From Rhodospirillaceae bacterium (lineage in GTDB: Bacteria > Pseudomonadota > Alphaproteobacteria > UBA8366), in the NCBI GenBank assembly GCA_002711555.1, contig PARQ01000004.1:1-38394 (forward strand): a stretch of DNA of 38,394 nucleotides, written 5' to 3'. Position numbers and translations under genes: made by a program. Positions 6,210-16,330 of this stretch are shown piece after piece; positions within the stretch are counted from its first letter, which is position 1, and each line of letters begins with the position of its first letter. The notes below the pieces were generated by a model, which was given only the letters and a program-made list of their open reading frames with translations, ran no database searches and was not told the origin of the DNA.

Positions 6210-7973
6210 CTAAAATATAGCAGCTGCATCATCAATTGTGAGTTGAGGCGTTTCACGTCCTTGCCAATGATCTAATTTTAGGGTGCCACAAAGATGCATT
6301 GGACTGCCGCCACTTTGGAGTAATGCCCGGCCCAAAGGTTGACCAAGACTACGAAAAGAGATTGCTTTTAATCGACCACCGTTGTCTCCGGTCACCATGC
6401 AACTCACATGGTCTGCTCCAACTTGCTGAGCTTTGACGACTCTAACTTTAGGAAAGACAAACCTCGGCTGAGGATTCCCAGCTCCAAAGGGCGCCAAACG
6501 CTCAATGGCAGTCAAAAATTCATTATTTGCTCCTATGGGCTGAACAGCGCCATCTATTCGATAAACTGGAGTGAGTTCTCTTTGCACCTCTCCAATACGC
6601 TCTGCCATAAAACTACAGAAAGACTGTTCGTTATTGCGCTGGATTATAAAACCGGCGGCCATTGCGTGCCCACCACCTGAACTTACCAATCCGGCCTGCC
6701 GTGCTGCCACAATGGCTGCCCCCAGATCAAAGCCTTTCACTGACCTTCCTGAGCCTTTACCCTGATCTCCATCATAAGCTACAACACATGCTGGGCGATT
6801 AAACCGCTCACGAAGACGGCCTGCAACTATTCCGATTACACCTGGATGCCATTCCGTAGAACTGACATAGGCAAAATTTTCGTTGTCACTACTTTCAACA
6901 ATATTGGTTGCCGATTGTAGGCAATCAGCCTCTATGGAACGGCGCTCCTTATTATAAACATCCAACCGTTGAGCTATCTCAAAAGCTTTGCCTTCATCAT
7001 CGGTAGAGAGTAAGGCAGCTCCAAGCCATGACTCACCAACCCTACCGCCAGCATTTACCCTAGGGCCAAGCACAAATCCTGCATGGTACGCAGCCGGCTG
7101 TTCAGTAAGGTGTACTATGTCAGCAAGAACTCTCAAACCCGCATTCCTTCGGGCACCCATCACTTTAAGTCCCTGTTTCACTAAAGCCCTATTTACGCCT
7201 GTGAGTGATACGACGTCGCAAACAGTGCCTAGAGCAACTAAGTCCAACCACTGTAATAAGTCTGGCTCAGCGCAACCATTATACCATCCGCGTTGGCGAA
7301 GGACCCTATTTAAGGCTACCACTAATAAAAAGGTCACACCGACGGCCGCAAGATGACCTTCCGAAGATGTATCATCAAGGCGGTTTGGATTTACTACTGC
7401 AACTGCGTGAGGTAACCGCGGTTCAGCTTGGTGGTGGTCCACCACAACTATTTCAATTCCTGCTTTGCGCGCACCAGCAAGGGCTTCAAACGCAACAACG
7501 CCACAATCGACTGTAATGACCAACTCTATGCCCTGTTCCTTCATCCTTTGTAATGCAGGTAAATTCGGGCCATAGCCCTCTGTAAGTCGATCTGGGATGT
7601 AGATGTCCAAATCTCGGCCGACAGCTCGCCAAAACCTTTTAAGAAGTGCTGAAGAAGTAGCTCCATCAACGTCATAGTCACCAAACACGGCAACCTTTTG
7701 CCCTTTTTGTATTGCGTCGGCCAACCGCTTAGCGGCGAGATCCATATCCATCAAAGAACTGGGATTAGGCAATAGTCGTCTAATTTGTGGATCCAAAAAG
7801 TCGTCGACCTGATCCACACCCACCCCTCTGGCTGCTAAGAGACGACCGACGATTTCAGGCAGACCATGTTTTTGGGAAAGGGCCAAACCTGAGCGTTCAT
7901 CTGAATCGACGGCCTCCCATCTTTTGCCACCAATCGATTGCTCGATACCCAAGTAAGCTGAGCCAGCACTCAT
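6210..7973 (-). CDS. recJ: Single-stranded-DNA-specific 5'-3' exonuclease RecJ
   Basis: A 587-residue DHH-family nuclease. The signature motifs appear in order: VAVFGDYDVDGATSS (metal Asp residues, about 95-109), LVITVDCG, VVVDHHQAE (the DHH motif), and GGGHAMAAGF of the DHHA1 domain, followed by an OB-type C-terminus ending in LKLDHWQGRETPQLTIDDA. RecJ degrades 5' ends of single strands in RecF-pathway recombination and in mismatch and base-excision repair. Its ATG overlaps the stop of glpX by four bases, so it is the last gene of the alaC-hom-glpX-recJ operon. It converges on flgE with 16 bp between the stops. Confidence 0.95.
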   Translation of the reverse strand: MSAGSAYLGIEQSIGGKRWEAVDSDERSGLALSQKHGLPEIVGRLLAARGVGVDQVDDFLDPQIRRLLPNPSSLMDMDLAAKRLADAIQKGQKVAVFGDYDVDGATSSALLKRFWRAVGRDLDIYIPDRLTEGYGPNLPALQRMKEQGIELVITVDCGVVAFEALAGARKAGIEIVVVDHHQAEPRLPHAVAVVNPNRLDDTSSEGHLAAVGVTFLLVVALNRVLRQRGWYNGCAEPDLLQWLDLVALGTVCDVVSLTGVNRALVKQGLKVMGARRNAGLRVLADIVHLTEQPAAYHAGFVLGPRVNAGGRVGESWLGAALLSTDDEGKAFEIAQRLDVYNKERRSIEADCLQSATNIVESSDNENFAYVSSTEWHPGVIGIVAGRLRERFNRPACVVAYDGDQGKGSGRSVKGFDLGAAIVAARQAGLVSSGGGHAMAAGFIIQRNNEQSFCSFMAERIGEVQRELTPVYRIDGAVQPIGANNEFLTAIERLAPFGAGNPQPRFVFPKVRVVKAQQVGADHVSCMVTGDNGGRLKAISFRSLGQPLGRALLQSGGSPMHLCGTLKLDHWQGRETPQLTIDDAAAIF

Positions 7974-8962
7974 TTGCTAATTGCAAACCCCATAGGCTTG
8001 CGATGAAGATTATGCTGCGCCGAAACAATGCGCACAGTTCCTGTTTTAGATCGCATTATGATGGATTCAGTTTGAGCACTACCTACCTTCAAACGAACAC
8101 CACGCAATATTGTACCATCAGTAACCCCCGTAGCGGCAAACATCACATCCCCGCTTGCTAACTCCTCTAGATCGTACTTTCGGTCCAAGTCTTCAATGCC
8201 CCATTTTGCTGCTCGCGCGCGCTCATCATCATTACGAAACAGGAGCCTCCCCTGGAACTGACCGCCTATGCAACGTAAAGCAGCACATGCAAGCACCCCT
8301 TCTGGAGCACCGCCGCTGCCAAGGTAAATATCTATGCCACTATTAGGATCTGATGTCGCCATCACCCCAGATACATCACCATCAGAAATCAAAAGTATTC
8401 TGGCACCCGCATCACGAACCGACTTAATAAGATCAGCATGCCGGGGACGGTCTAAAATACATGCAACAACATCATTGATATCCTTTCCAAGAGCATCCGC
8501 GACAATTTGTAGATTCTCGTCCGGTGTATTATCTAAATCTACGATCCCAGAAGGCAATCCGGCTCCAACAGCAACTTTGTCCATGTAAACATCAGGTGCA
8601 TTTAGAAAACCACCCTTCTCAGCCATAGCAACAACCGCTAGTGCATTGGTACCGCCCTTGGCCGTAATGGTAGTGCCCTCAAGCGGATCTAAAGCAATAT
8701 CAAGCTCAGGGCCTTCGCCGTTACCCACCGTTTCACCGATATACAGCATCGGCGCTTCATCCCGCTCGCCCTCACCGATCACCACCGTTCCTTTTATGGA
8801 CAAACCATTCAAAGCCTCACGCATAGCATCCACAGCAGCTTGGTCGGCTTGCTTTTCATCTCCTCTGCCCATCCATCGTGAAGCTGCAAGTGCAGCTGCC
8901 TCGGTAACCCGTACTGCCTCTAACGCAAGGTTTCGTTCCATATTTACGGATATGTCGCCCAT
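7970..8962 (-). CDS. glpX: Class II fructose-1,6-bisphosphatase GlpX
   Basis: A 330-residue protein of normal length for GlpX. Family motifs include IGEGERDEAPMLYIGETVG and LDIALDPLEGTTITAKGGTN, the Mg-binding Asp/Glu cluster of the lithium-sensitive phosphatase fold, plus DVSGVMA and YLGSGGAPEGVLA. It hydrolyses fructose 1,6-bisphosphate to fructose 6-phosphate for gluconeogenesis in the cytoplasm; some homologues also act on sedoheptulose bisphosphate. It is the third gene of the operon, 39 bp after hom, and overlaps recJ by four bases. Confidence 0.95.
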   Translation of the reverse strand: MGDISVNMERNLALEAVRVTEAAALAASRWMGRGDEKQADQAAVDAMREALNGLSIKGTVVIGEGERDEAPMLYIGETVGNGEGPELDIALDPLEGTTITAKGGTNALAVVAMAEKGGFLNAPDVYMDKVAVGAGLPSGIVDLDNTPDENLQIVADALGKDINDVVACILDRPRHADLIKSVRDAGARILLISDGDVSGVMATSDPNSGIDIYLGSGGAPEGVLACAALRCIGGQFQGRLLFRNDDERARAAKWGIEDLDRKYDLEELASGDVMFAATGVTDGTILRGVRLKVGSAQTESIIMRSKTGTVRIVSAQHNLHRKPMGFAISK

Positions 8963-9001
8963 TTCCCCCTCCCTACAATACCAACTTTATATGCATGATC
9001 T

Positions 9002-10294
9002 CTAGATTCGTTCAATCCTTATAGCTTGTATTGGCGGCTGTACTGCCTCTATCTCAGCAATTTTTTTTATCGCAGCATTCATTGACCGCTCGGGTGTCTC
9101 ATGAACAGTCACTACAACAGGCACAGCCTCGGTAGCAGACCTCTTCCGCTGAATAACGCCCTCAATTGAAATATCATGATCTCGCAACGTAGCAGATATG
9201 TCAGCTAACACTCCTGGTCTATCGTAAACCATCATTCGGATAAAATATGCACCTATGTAATCCTCCATTGGGTTTATGGCAGGCCGAGATAGATGATTAG
9301 AAGAAATCCCCAAAAGAGGTAAAATACGGCCGCAAGCAATATCTACCAAGTCAGATACAACAGCCGATGCTGTTGGCCCGCCGCCGGCACCGGCACCTTC
9401 AAGCATAACTGGCCCAACAAAATCACCCTCGATGGAAACACCGTTAAGCACGCCCTCAATTGCTGAAATCGGAGCAGAAAAAGGCACCATCGCAGGGTGC
9501 ACGCGCTGCCGAATTCCCTCTCGTGTTTTCTCTGCAATGCCTAAAAGCTTGATACAAAATCCAAGTTCATCGGCAAAGGCTATGTCTTCCGCGCTTATTG
9601 ACCTAATCCCTTCAACATGCACACCCTCAAAATCGAGTTCAGTACCAAAGGCGATACTCGAAAGGATCGCTAATTTATGGGCTGCGTCAATACCGTCTAT
9701 ATCCAAACTCGGCTCCGATTCAGCGTAACCAAGTTTTTGCGCCTCCGCAAGAACCTCCTCAAAAGCACTCCCAGATGTGCGCATTGAACTTAAGATAAAG
9801 TTGCATGTTCCATTGAGAATGCCCTGAATACGGCTTACGCTGTTGCCAGATAAGCTCTCGCGCAGTGTTTTGATCACCGGAATACCGCCAGCTACGGCCG
9901 CCTCGTAACAAAATGCAACACCAGCGCTCTCGGAAGCTCTTGCGAGCTCAGTCCCATGCAATGCCAACAATGCTTTATTTGCAGTCACTATGTGACGACC
10001 CTTGGCAATTGCATTTTCGCAAACACTCTTTGCTATACCTCCACTGCCGCCTATAAGCTCAAGCACAACATCACAATCAACTTCAGTAGCCATCTTTACT
10101 GGATCATCGTACCAACAGAAATTCGAAATATCAGCACCCCTATCACGGCCCCGATCCCGCGCGGACACCGCAACGACTTCAAAAGGGCGCTGGGCTCTTC
10201 GAGCCAAAACTTGACTATTTACCCGCAAAATTTCAATGGTTCCCATCCCGACTGTACCGAGGCCAGCTATGGCAATCTTGAGCGGTGCAGTCAT
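9002..10294 (-). CDS. hom: Homoserine dehydrogenase
   Basis: A 430-residue protein with an N-terminal NAD(P)-binding fold (IAIAGLGTVGMGTIEIL), the catalytic domain (GRHIVTANKALLA, AAVAGGIPVIKTLRESL, ILNGTCNFILSSM) and a C-terminal ACT domain (about 355-430, from YIGAYFIRMMVYDRPGVLAD). It reduces aspartate semialdehyde to homoserine, the branch point to Thr and Met; the ACT domain usually gives threonine feedback. It overlaps the upstream aminotransferase by four bases, showing coupled translation. This is the monofunctional form without a fused aspartokinase. Confidence 0.96.
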   Translation of the reverse strand: MTAPLKIAIAGLGTVGMGTIEILRVNSQVLARRAQRPFEVVAVSARDRGRDRGADISNFCWYDDPVKMATEVDCDVVLELIGGSGGIAKSVCENAIAKGRHIVTANKALLALHGTELARASESAGVAFCYEAAVAGGIPVIKTLRESLSGNSVSRIQGILNGTCNFILSSMRTSGSAFEEVLAEAQKLGYAESEPSLDIDGIDAAHKLAILSSIAFGTELDFEGVHVEGIRSISAEDIAFADELGFCIKLLGIAEKTREGIRQRVHPAMVPFSAPISAIEGVLNGVSIEGDFVGPVMLEGAGAGGGPTASAVVSDLVDIACGRILPLLGISSNHLSRPAINPMEDYIGAYFIRMMVYDRPGVLADISATLRDHDISIEGVIQRKRSATEAVPVVVTVHETPERSMNAAIKKIAEIEAVQPPIQAIRIERI

Positions 10295-11526
10295 TCTGCA
10301 ACAACCTTACTCTGAACAGATCCTAAATATTTATCACTGTTGGCAAGAAAGAGCTTTATATTGCGAACTGCTTGTCGGATACGCTGTGTGTTCTCAACAA
10401 GGGCTAATCTGCAATACCCCTCGCCATACTCGCCAAAACCAATACCAGGCGAAACGGCAACGTTGGCTTCTGAGAGGAGTAACTTAGAAAATTCTAATGA
10501 ACCTAAATTTGCGAATGCGGCGGGTAAGGGAGCCCAAGCAAACATAGTAGCCTTAGGGCTTGGCACAGCCCAACCTGCGCTGGAAAGCCCATCAATAAGA
10601 ACGTCCCGACGCTTACGATAAAGTTCTCGCATTGACTCAACGCAGTCTTGGGGACCATTGAGAGCAGCTGCTGCCGCAACTTGAATCGGCGTAAATGCAC
10701 CGTAATCTACATAGGACTTAACACGAGCTAATGCAGCGATAAGTTTTTTGTTGCCCGCAGCAAATCCTAAGCGCCAACCAGGCATTGAATAAGTTTTACT
10801 CAGTGAAGAAAATTCAACCGCAATTTCTCGCGCACCTTTTATCTGAAGTATCGAGGGCGGTGGCCCATGTTCAAAATACACCTCTGAATACGCCAAATCA
10901 GAAAGGATCCAAATTTCATGTCGCTTACAAAAATCTACAATTTCTTCAAAAAAATCTAAAGATACAACCTCGGCAGTTGGATTAGACGGGAAATTTATGA
11001 CAACAGCGAGAGGCTTTGGAATTGAACGAGCAACAGCTCTCTCTAGAGCGTCCATAAACCCACTGCGCGCTTCCGGAGTTGAGACGTAAGCTGGCAGGTG
11101 ACGCACTGAGCCACCAGCGATTATGAATCCAAAAGCATGAATCGGATAGGATGGATTTGGCGCTAAGATTATATCGCCGGGGCTTGTAATAGCTTGAGCT
11201 AGGTTCGCAAGTCCCTCTTTCGACCCCAATGTCGCAATAATTTCACTTTCTGGGTCAAGATCCACATTAAAACGGCGCTGATAATAACCGGCCATTGCTT
11301 TTCTTAGCCCCGGGATTCCACGGCTGTTAGAATAACGATGTGTCTTGGGGTCTTGAACGCTTTCTACTAACTTATCAACAATATGCTGCGGGGTTGCACT
11401 GTCAGGATTTCCCATACCAAAATCAATTATATCTTCACCTAACGCTCGCGCCTCTGCCTTCATTTGATTAACCGCGGTGAAGACGTAAGGCGGTAACCTT
11501 TTTATGCGATAAAAATTATCGTCCAT
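10291..11526 (-). CDS. alaC: AlaC-like class I/II aminotransferase
   Basis: A 411-residue PLP enzyme. It shares long blocks with E. coli AlaC: RLPPYVFTAVNQMK, DIIDFGMGNPD, THRYSNSRGIPGLRKA, LGSKEGLANL and PNPSYPIHAFG. The PLP lysine is K244 in FSSLSKTYSMPGWRLGF, and NFPSNPTAE supplies the substrate-side Asn. AlaC makes alanine from pyruvate and glutamate. Related alphaproteobacterial genes are often annotated as LL-diaminopimelate or aspartate aminotransferase, so the amino-acid specificity is not settled by sequence. It is the first gene of the operon with hom, glpX and recJ, which gives an amino-acid biosynthesis context. Confidence 0.85.
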   Translation of the reverse strand: MDDNFYRIKRLPPYVFTAVNQMKAEARALGEDIIDFGMGNPDSATPQHIVDKLVESVQDPKTHRYSNSRGIPGLRKAMAGYYQRRFNVDLDPESEIIATLGSKEGLANLAQAITSPGDIILAPNPSYPIHAFGFIIAGGSVRHLPAYVSTPEARSGFMDALERAVARSIPKPLAVVINFPSNPTAEVVSLDFFEEIVDFCKRHEIWILSDLAYSEVYFEHGPPPSILQIKGAREIAVEFSSLSKTYSMPGWRLGFAAGNKKLIAALARVKSYVDYGAFTPIQVAAAAALNGPQDCVESMRELYRKRRDVLIDGLSSAGWAVPSPKATMFAWAPLPAAFANLGSLEFSKLLLSEANVAVSPGIGFGEYGEGYCRLALVENTQRIRQAVRNIKLFLANSDKYLGSVQSKVVAE

Positions 11527-11624
11527 TAGCTATTCCAATAAACAGGATGTTAAAATAGAAAAAGTCCACCACTCATGTAACCCTGAACTCCCGCTTCGTC
11601 GAGTTACAATTTGCCCACAAAGGG

Positions 11625-13079
11625 CTACAAGCCACTGACGTATTCTAAATAAACCTCCGCGCGGCGATTTCCAGCTTCACCATTTGAAGAATATTCAGCG
11701 TAGACCGGACTATCTGCGCCGTGAGCTGCCACATCAATATATTTTGCTGGAACTCCATTTCTAATTAACTCTGCTGCTACAGAGTTAGCACGATCGAGCG
11801 ATACTTTAAAATTAACTAATTTGCCGCGCCCCGAGTCCCTACTTGCCGTTATTCCACTCGAATGCCCTATTATCTTAATGGCACCTCCGGTCTCCTCGAA
11901 CATCGCTACAACATCGTGCACGACTGCACGATCTCTGGCTTGAAGGCGAGATGATCCGTTACCAAAATAAATCGTTGCAACCTGAATAGTTTGCGACGTC
12001 CGGCTCGAGGGTAATCTCTCCCTAACCGCCCCCGAATTTTCATCTGCAATTTCCTGAACTGCAACCTTTGAGAAAGGTTGAGCAGCGGCAGGACGTTCAG
12101 CCAGAACGGGTGGTGGTGGTGGCGGATCAGATTTTCGCCGCACTTCCTTTGGCACCTCAACGGCAGCACGAGGAACGCCTACAGGGGTCGCAAACTGTTT
12201 TTTATCGTCCCGTTGATAAGCTACCGGAGGTGGAGGCGGAGGCACTATTCCTGGCACGGGAGTTTGAATTTTTTCCGAATTCAATGATGCATTAACATGT
12301 CTTTTTTTATTAACAATTCCGGGTGGTGATATCATGACATTTGATGTGCTGGTTTTTATCACTGCAGGAGGTGCTATGGGTCGCGGTGCCTGAACAGTAG
12401 CTGTTTTGGTTGTTGGCGCATTTGCGTTGCCTGAGCTGCTCAATACCTTTTGAGATGATCCAAGTTTGGAATTTTCTGTAATGCTTGGCATACCGCTCGA
12501 TTTCGGAGTGTTCACTCTCTTAGCCTCAACTGCGGATACTGGCGCCGCACTTGGAGGAGGCGGGATAATAGCCGACCCTGTTCTAAGTAACTTATCAGTA
12601 TACTGAGCATTTTTACTGTCAGCCACCAAGCCATCTGCAAGTTTTTTATTTTCAATCCGGCGTTTGAACGCCGCCTCACTCGTTGGCCGGTCCGGAATAT
12701 TACCTAGCTTTGGATAGCTTTTGTCCAGCCGATTATCACCGTACAACATACTAGAAGGATTTTTCGAAGACCTCGATTTACGTTTTGAGTCAGTCTTACC
12801 ATTTAGGCTAGTAACGTCCGTTTTCGCCTCTTTCAGATCTTTCCCTTCAGTTGTATTTTTTTTGCCTGTCGAGGAAACTTTGCCTGCGACCTGATCATCT
12901 TCGTCATCAATCCAATTCAAAGGATTGACCATCTTTGCAGCGTTTACAACGCCATCACTAACCGCGTCCACAGTACTACAAGCCCCGAGCGTTGAACCCA
13001 TTATGATGGCAACAAAAATGCGGAGTTGGCGAAGTATTTTTCCGACGCAGAAGGCGCTATCATTCATTGATCCAATCAC
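11625..13079 (-). CDS. Proline-rich OmpA-like lipoprotein
   Basis: I start this at the GTG at 13077-13079 because AGGAAGG sits nine bases upstream; the frame itself is open to 13259. That gives 484 residues. A hydrophobic segment ends in MGSTLGAC, a lipobox, so the protein is probably lipid-anchored. Then come a long low-complexity linker rich in Ser, Lys and Pro with several poly-proline runs (VPPPPPPPVA, DPPPPPPVLAE), and a C-terminal OmpA-type peptidoglycan-binding domain (about the last 115 residues: TIYFGNGSSRL, IIGHSSG, SLDRANSVAAELIRNGV, GNRRAEVYLEY). The likely role is tethering the envelope to peptidoglycan. It is divergent from phaC. Confidence 0.8.
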   Translation of the reverse strand: MIGSMNDSAFCVGKILRQLRIFVAIIMGSTLGACSTVDAVSDGVVNAAKMVNPLNWIDDEDDQVAGKVSSTGKKNTTEGKDLKEAKTDVTSLNGKTDSKRKSRSSKNPSSMLYGDNRLDKSYPKLGNIPDRPTSEAAFKRRIENKKLADGLVADSKNAQYTDKLLRTGSAIIPPPPSAAPVSAVEAKRVNTPKSSGMPSITENSKLGSSQKVLSSSGNANAPTTKTATVQAPRPIAPPAVIKTSTSNVMISPPGIVNKKRHVNASLNSEKIQTPVPGIVPPPPPPVAYQRDDKKQFATPVGVPRAAVEVPKEVRRKSDPPPPPPVLAERPAAAQPFSKVAVQEIADENSGAVRERLPSSRTSQTIQVATIYFGNGSSRLQARDRAVVHDVVAMFEETGGAIKIIGHSSGITASRDSGRGKLVNFKVSLDRANSVAAELIRNGVPAKYIDVAAHGADSPVYAEYSSNGEAGNRRAEVYLEYVSGL

Positions 13080-13257
13080 CCGCTTTAACCTTCCTGGTCT
13101 CTGTCGCATTAATAACATATCAGTGCATGACCTTACGAATTCAATAGTGTAAAAACGATAATGGAAAGAAAACAATTTCTTTTGTAAGTAACCATCAGAG
13201 TAATGGCTAATCGTTTCTACAACATGCAAAATGTAGACCAAGTATAGGCAAAAAATC

Positions 13258-15066
13258 ATGGTTGATCAATCAGACAACGAAATAAAGGCGCCAGACCCGG
13301 TCGAGTTCTCGCGAGTTTGGATAGATATAGCCTCTAAAAGTCAAAAAATCATATCTGAGTTTGTTCGGCGTCAGCAAGCCAAGTCCCACAAAGAGCAGTT
13401 TGCAGATCCACTCAATGTCAGCCATGCTTTTATAGAATTCACCCGCCAAATCATGAGCGATCCTACTAAATTTGCTCAAAACCAGCTAGCACTCTGGCAA
13501 GATTATATGGCGCTTTGGCAAAATACTGCTGACAAAATAGCTGGAAAAAATATTAAACCAGTGATTTTACCATCTCAGAATGACTTTCGCTTCCGTGACA
13601 ACGATTGGCATGAAAATACCATCTTTGACTTCATAAAACAGTCATATTTGCTCACAGCGCGTTGGATGCAAAATACCGTCAAAAATACGGACGGCATAGA
13701 TGAAAAAACAATGCAGAAATTAGATTTTTATACACGTCAATTTGCCGATGCAATGGCTCCAACAAATTTCGTTATGACTAATCCTAAGGTACTTAGGGAG
13801 ACAATCGAGCGCGGCGGTCAAAACTTGGTCCAAGGGCTAGATAATCTAATAGAAGACCTAGAGAATAGTGAAGATCAACTGCGAATTAAAATGGTTGAGG
13901 AAGATGCCTTTGAGGTCGGCAAGGATATAGCGACTAGTCCTGGGAAAATAGTCTATCAAAATGATCTGTTGCAACTCATCCAGTATAACCCAACAACGCC
14001 GACAGTCAGCAAAACACCGCTCCTGATAATGCCTCCTTGGATTAACAAATATTACATTTTAGACCTGCAAGAAGAGAATTCATTCGTGAAATGGGCAATA
14101 GATCAGGGAATAACAATTTTTATGGTTTCATGGGTCAACCCAGACGAAAAATTGTCTGAAAAGACTTTCGAGGACTATATCATAGAAGGCCCATTAGCTT
14201 GCCTAGAAGCTATACAAAAAGCCACTGGGGAAGGGGCTGTCAATGTGATTGGTTATTGCCTTGGAGGAACGTTACTCGCCGCAACATTGGCGGTTTTGGA
14301 AAGAAAACACAAAAAATCAACGCCATCCGTAAAATCTGCAACATTTTTTACGACGATGGTTGATTTTGAGCAAGCTGGCGAGTTGGGCATCTTCATTGAT
14401 GAGGAACAGCTTGCCCAGCTTGAGACGAAAATGAATAACCAGGGCTACCTTAAAGGAAGAGAGATGGCAGCTACTTTCAATATGCTTCGAGCTAACGATT
14501 TAATCTGGTCTTTCGTCATTAATAACTACTTGATGGGGCGGGATCCATTCCCATTTGATCTGCTTTTTTGGAACTCAGATAGCACTCGTATGCCTGCTGC
14601 GATGCATAGTTTTTATCTGCGTAAAATGTATCTTGAGAACAAATTGATCCAAAAGGATGCACTTAATTTTTGTGGTACACCGATTGATCTATCACGAATT
14701 AGGACTCCCTCCTTTATTTTGTCTGCCCGTGATGATCATATTGCACCATGGAAATCTACATACTCGGCTATGCAAATTTTCACGGGTCCGGTAAAGTTCT
14801 GCTTAGCAACTTCTGGGCATATCGCGGGAGTTATTAATCCCCCGTGTGCAGCTAAATATTCGTATTGGTCAAATCCTAAAAATTCTGCAACTCCAGAGGC
14901 TTGGCTTAAAGATGCTACTGAGTGTCCCGGCTCCTGGTGGCCAGAGTGGGCTAAATGGTTAAAAACATATAGCGGCGACGAGATTTGCGCGCGTATTCCT
15001 GGGGAAGGAGCTCTTGATGTTATTGAGGATGCGCCCGGCTCTTATGTGCTGACGAAGGCCGACTAA
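13258..15066 (+). CDS. phaC: Class I poly(3-hydroxyalkanoate) synthase PhaC
   Basis: A 602-residue alpha/beta-hydrolase-fold enzyme of class I length. The lipase-like box VIGYCLGGTL carries the catalytic Cys334; the other triad members are Asp492 or Asp493 in SARDDHIAPW and His521 in SGHIAGVINPP. The N-terminal PhaC domain is present (AQNQLALWQDYMALWQ, then FRDNDWHENTIFDFIKQSY). It polymerises hydroxyacyl-CoA into storage granules. No phaA, phaB, phaR or phasin gene is nearby. It faces argC, with 11 bp between the stops. Confidence 0.96.
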   Translation: MVDQSDNEIKAPDPVEFSRVWIDIASKSQKIISEFVRRQQAKSHKEQFADPLNVSHAFIEFTRQIMSDPTKFAQNQLALWQDYMALWQNTADKIAGKNIKPVILPSQNDFRFRDNDWHENTIFDFIKQSYLLTARWMQNTVKNTDGIDEKTMQKLDFYTRQFADAMAPTNFVMTNPKVLRETIERGGQNLVQGLDNLIEDLENSEDQLRIKMVEEDAFEVGKDIATSPGKIVYQNDLLQLIQYNPTTPTVSKTPLLIMPPWINKYYILDLQEENSFVKWAIDQGITIFMVSWVNPDEKLSEKTFEDYIIEGPLACLEAIQKATGEGAVNVIGYCLGGTLLAATLAVLERKHKKSTPSVKSATFFTTMVDFEQAGELGIFIDEEQLAQLETKMNNQGYLKGREMAATFNMLRANDLIWSFVINNYLMGRDPFPFDLLFWNSDSTRMPAAMHSFYLRKMYLENKLIQKDALNFCGTPIDLSRIRTPSFILSARDDHIAPWKSTYSAMQIFTGPVKFCLATSGHIAGVINPPCAAKYSYWSNPKNSATPEAWLKDATECPGSWWPEWAKWLKTYSGDEICARIPGEGALDVIEDAPGSYVLTKAD

Positions 15067-15077
15067 AAACCACGTTC

Positions 15078-16160
15078 CTAAGGAAATAAAGTTAATTGGT
15101 CGAGCCCCATTGTTTCAGGCAAGCCACACATTAAATTCATATTTTGAATTGCCTGACCTGCTGCACCCTTCACTAAGTTGTCGGTTACTGACACTATTAT
15201 TGCACGACCAGGCGATCGGTCATTACTAACACCTATATGGCATCGATTAGAACCCCTAACATCGCGTGTTGAAGGGGCACAATCCTGAAGAACGTGAACA
15301 AATGGTTCTTCAGCGTAGCGGTTTTCTAGACATGCACGAAGATCTTTCTCTGTTACTTTACCTGTGGGCCTAACATAGATAGTAGCAAGTATTCCTCTGT
15401 TCATTGGAATTAGGTGGGGCGTGAAAGATACTAACACTTCACCATTAGCAGCTCTGCTTAGTTCTTGCTCAATTTCAGGTGCGTGCCGGTGAGCACCTAT
15501 GCCATAGGCATGCGTTCCCTCACTCACCTCCGTATGCAGATTAGCCTGTTTCTCAGAACGTCCTGCACCGCTAACGCCCGATTTTGCATCAATTATGATG
15601 TCATCCCTCGATATAAGACCTTCCTCAAGTAGCGGAATAAGCGGCAACTCTGCGGTAGTTGTATAGCACCCTGGATTGGCACAGAGCCGAGTACTACAAA
15701 TAGAAGCACGATAAATTTCAGTTAGCCCGTATACTGCTTCACTCTGAAGATCAGGTGCTTTATGAGAATGCCCGTACCATTTAGCGTAAACGTTAACGTC
15801 TCTGAATCGAAAATCAGCTGACAGATCGACAATTTTTTTCTTTGGGTAATTTTTAAAAAATTCACTTATTACCTTTTGTGTCGTGCCATGAGGTAGGGCG
15901 CAGAAAATCGCATCAGCTTTATCGACATCCACCTCATCGAGAGAAACCAGATCTGGCAATGGGAGATGTGCAAGGTGCGGGAATACCGCTGCTATGGTTT
16001 TGCCCGAATGCCGGTCAGCGGTAACAAACTTAATTTCCATTTCATTATGATTATGCAACAAACGTATAAGCTCAGCGCCCGTATAACCTGACGCACCCAA
16101 TATACCAACTGAGATAGGGGAGGTCGAACCGGCCTTATTCTCTTTCGTGGTGTACGCCAT
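15078..16160 (-). CDS. argC: N-acetyl-gamma-glutamyl-phosphate reductase ArgC
   Basis: A 360-residue protein with the Rossmann start VGILGASGYTGAELIRLL and the catalytic Cys165 in CANPGCYTT; HLIPMNRGILATIYV is the typical C-terminal block. It reduces N-acetylglutamyl phosphate to the semialdehyde in arginine synthesis. In many alphaproteobacteria argC follows rplM-rpsI on the same strand, and that holds here with one small unknown gene between. Confidence 0.96.
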   Translation of the reverse strand: MAYTTKENKAGSTSPISVGILGASGYTGAELIRLLHNHNEMEIKFVTADRHSGKTIAAVFPHLAHLPLPDLVSLDEVDVDKADAIFCALPHGTTQKVISEFFKNYPKKKIVDLSADFRFRDVNVYAKWYGHSHKAPDLQSEAVYGLTEIYRASICSTRLCANPGCYTTTAELPLIPLLEEGLISRDDIIIDAKSGVSGAGRSEKQANLHTEVSEGTHAYGIGAHRHAPEIEQELSRAANGEVLVSFTPHLIPMNRGILATIYVRPTGKVTEKDLRACLENRYAEEPFVHVLQDCAPSTRDVRGSNRCHIGVSNDRSPGRAIIVSVTDNLVKGAAGQAIQNMNLMCGLPETMGLDQLTLFP

Positions 16161-16330
16161 GTTCTATTAACCCTATGCAGAAAATCGTTGTTCAGACTGT
16201 TACGTAATATTTAATGGGATGAAAGGCAAGAATGTGTTTTGCTAATCCAACACAGGGATTGATACCAATATTCATGACCACGTAAGACAGAACCGTTGTC
16301 CGAAAAAAATTATATGATTTCTCTTTGCCT

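Noticed and set aside
6408..7516. Several open frames on the plus strand within recJ
   Set aside because: They are antisense to RecJ, whose catalytic motifs are intact, and they look like random translations.
8646..9728. Ser/Pro-rich plus-strand frames across glpX and hom
   Set aside because: Such Ser/Pro-rich products are typical antisense artefacts; the minus-strand genes are well supported.
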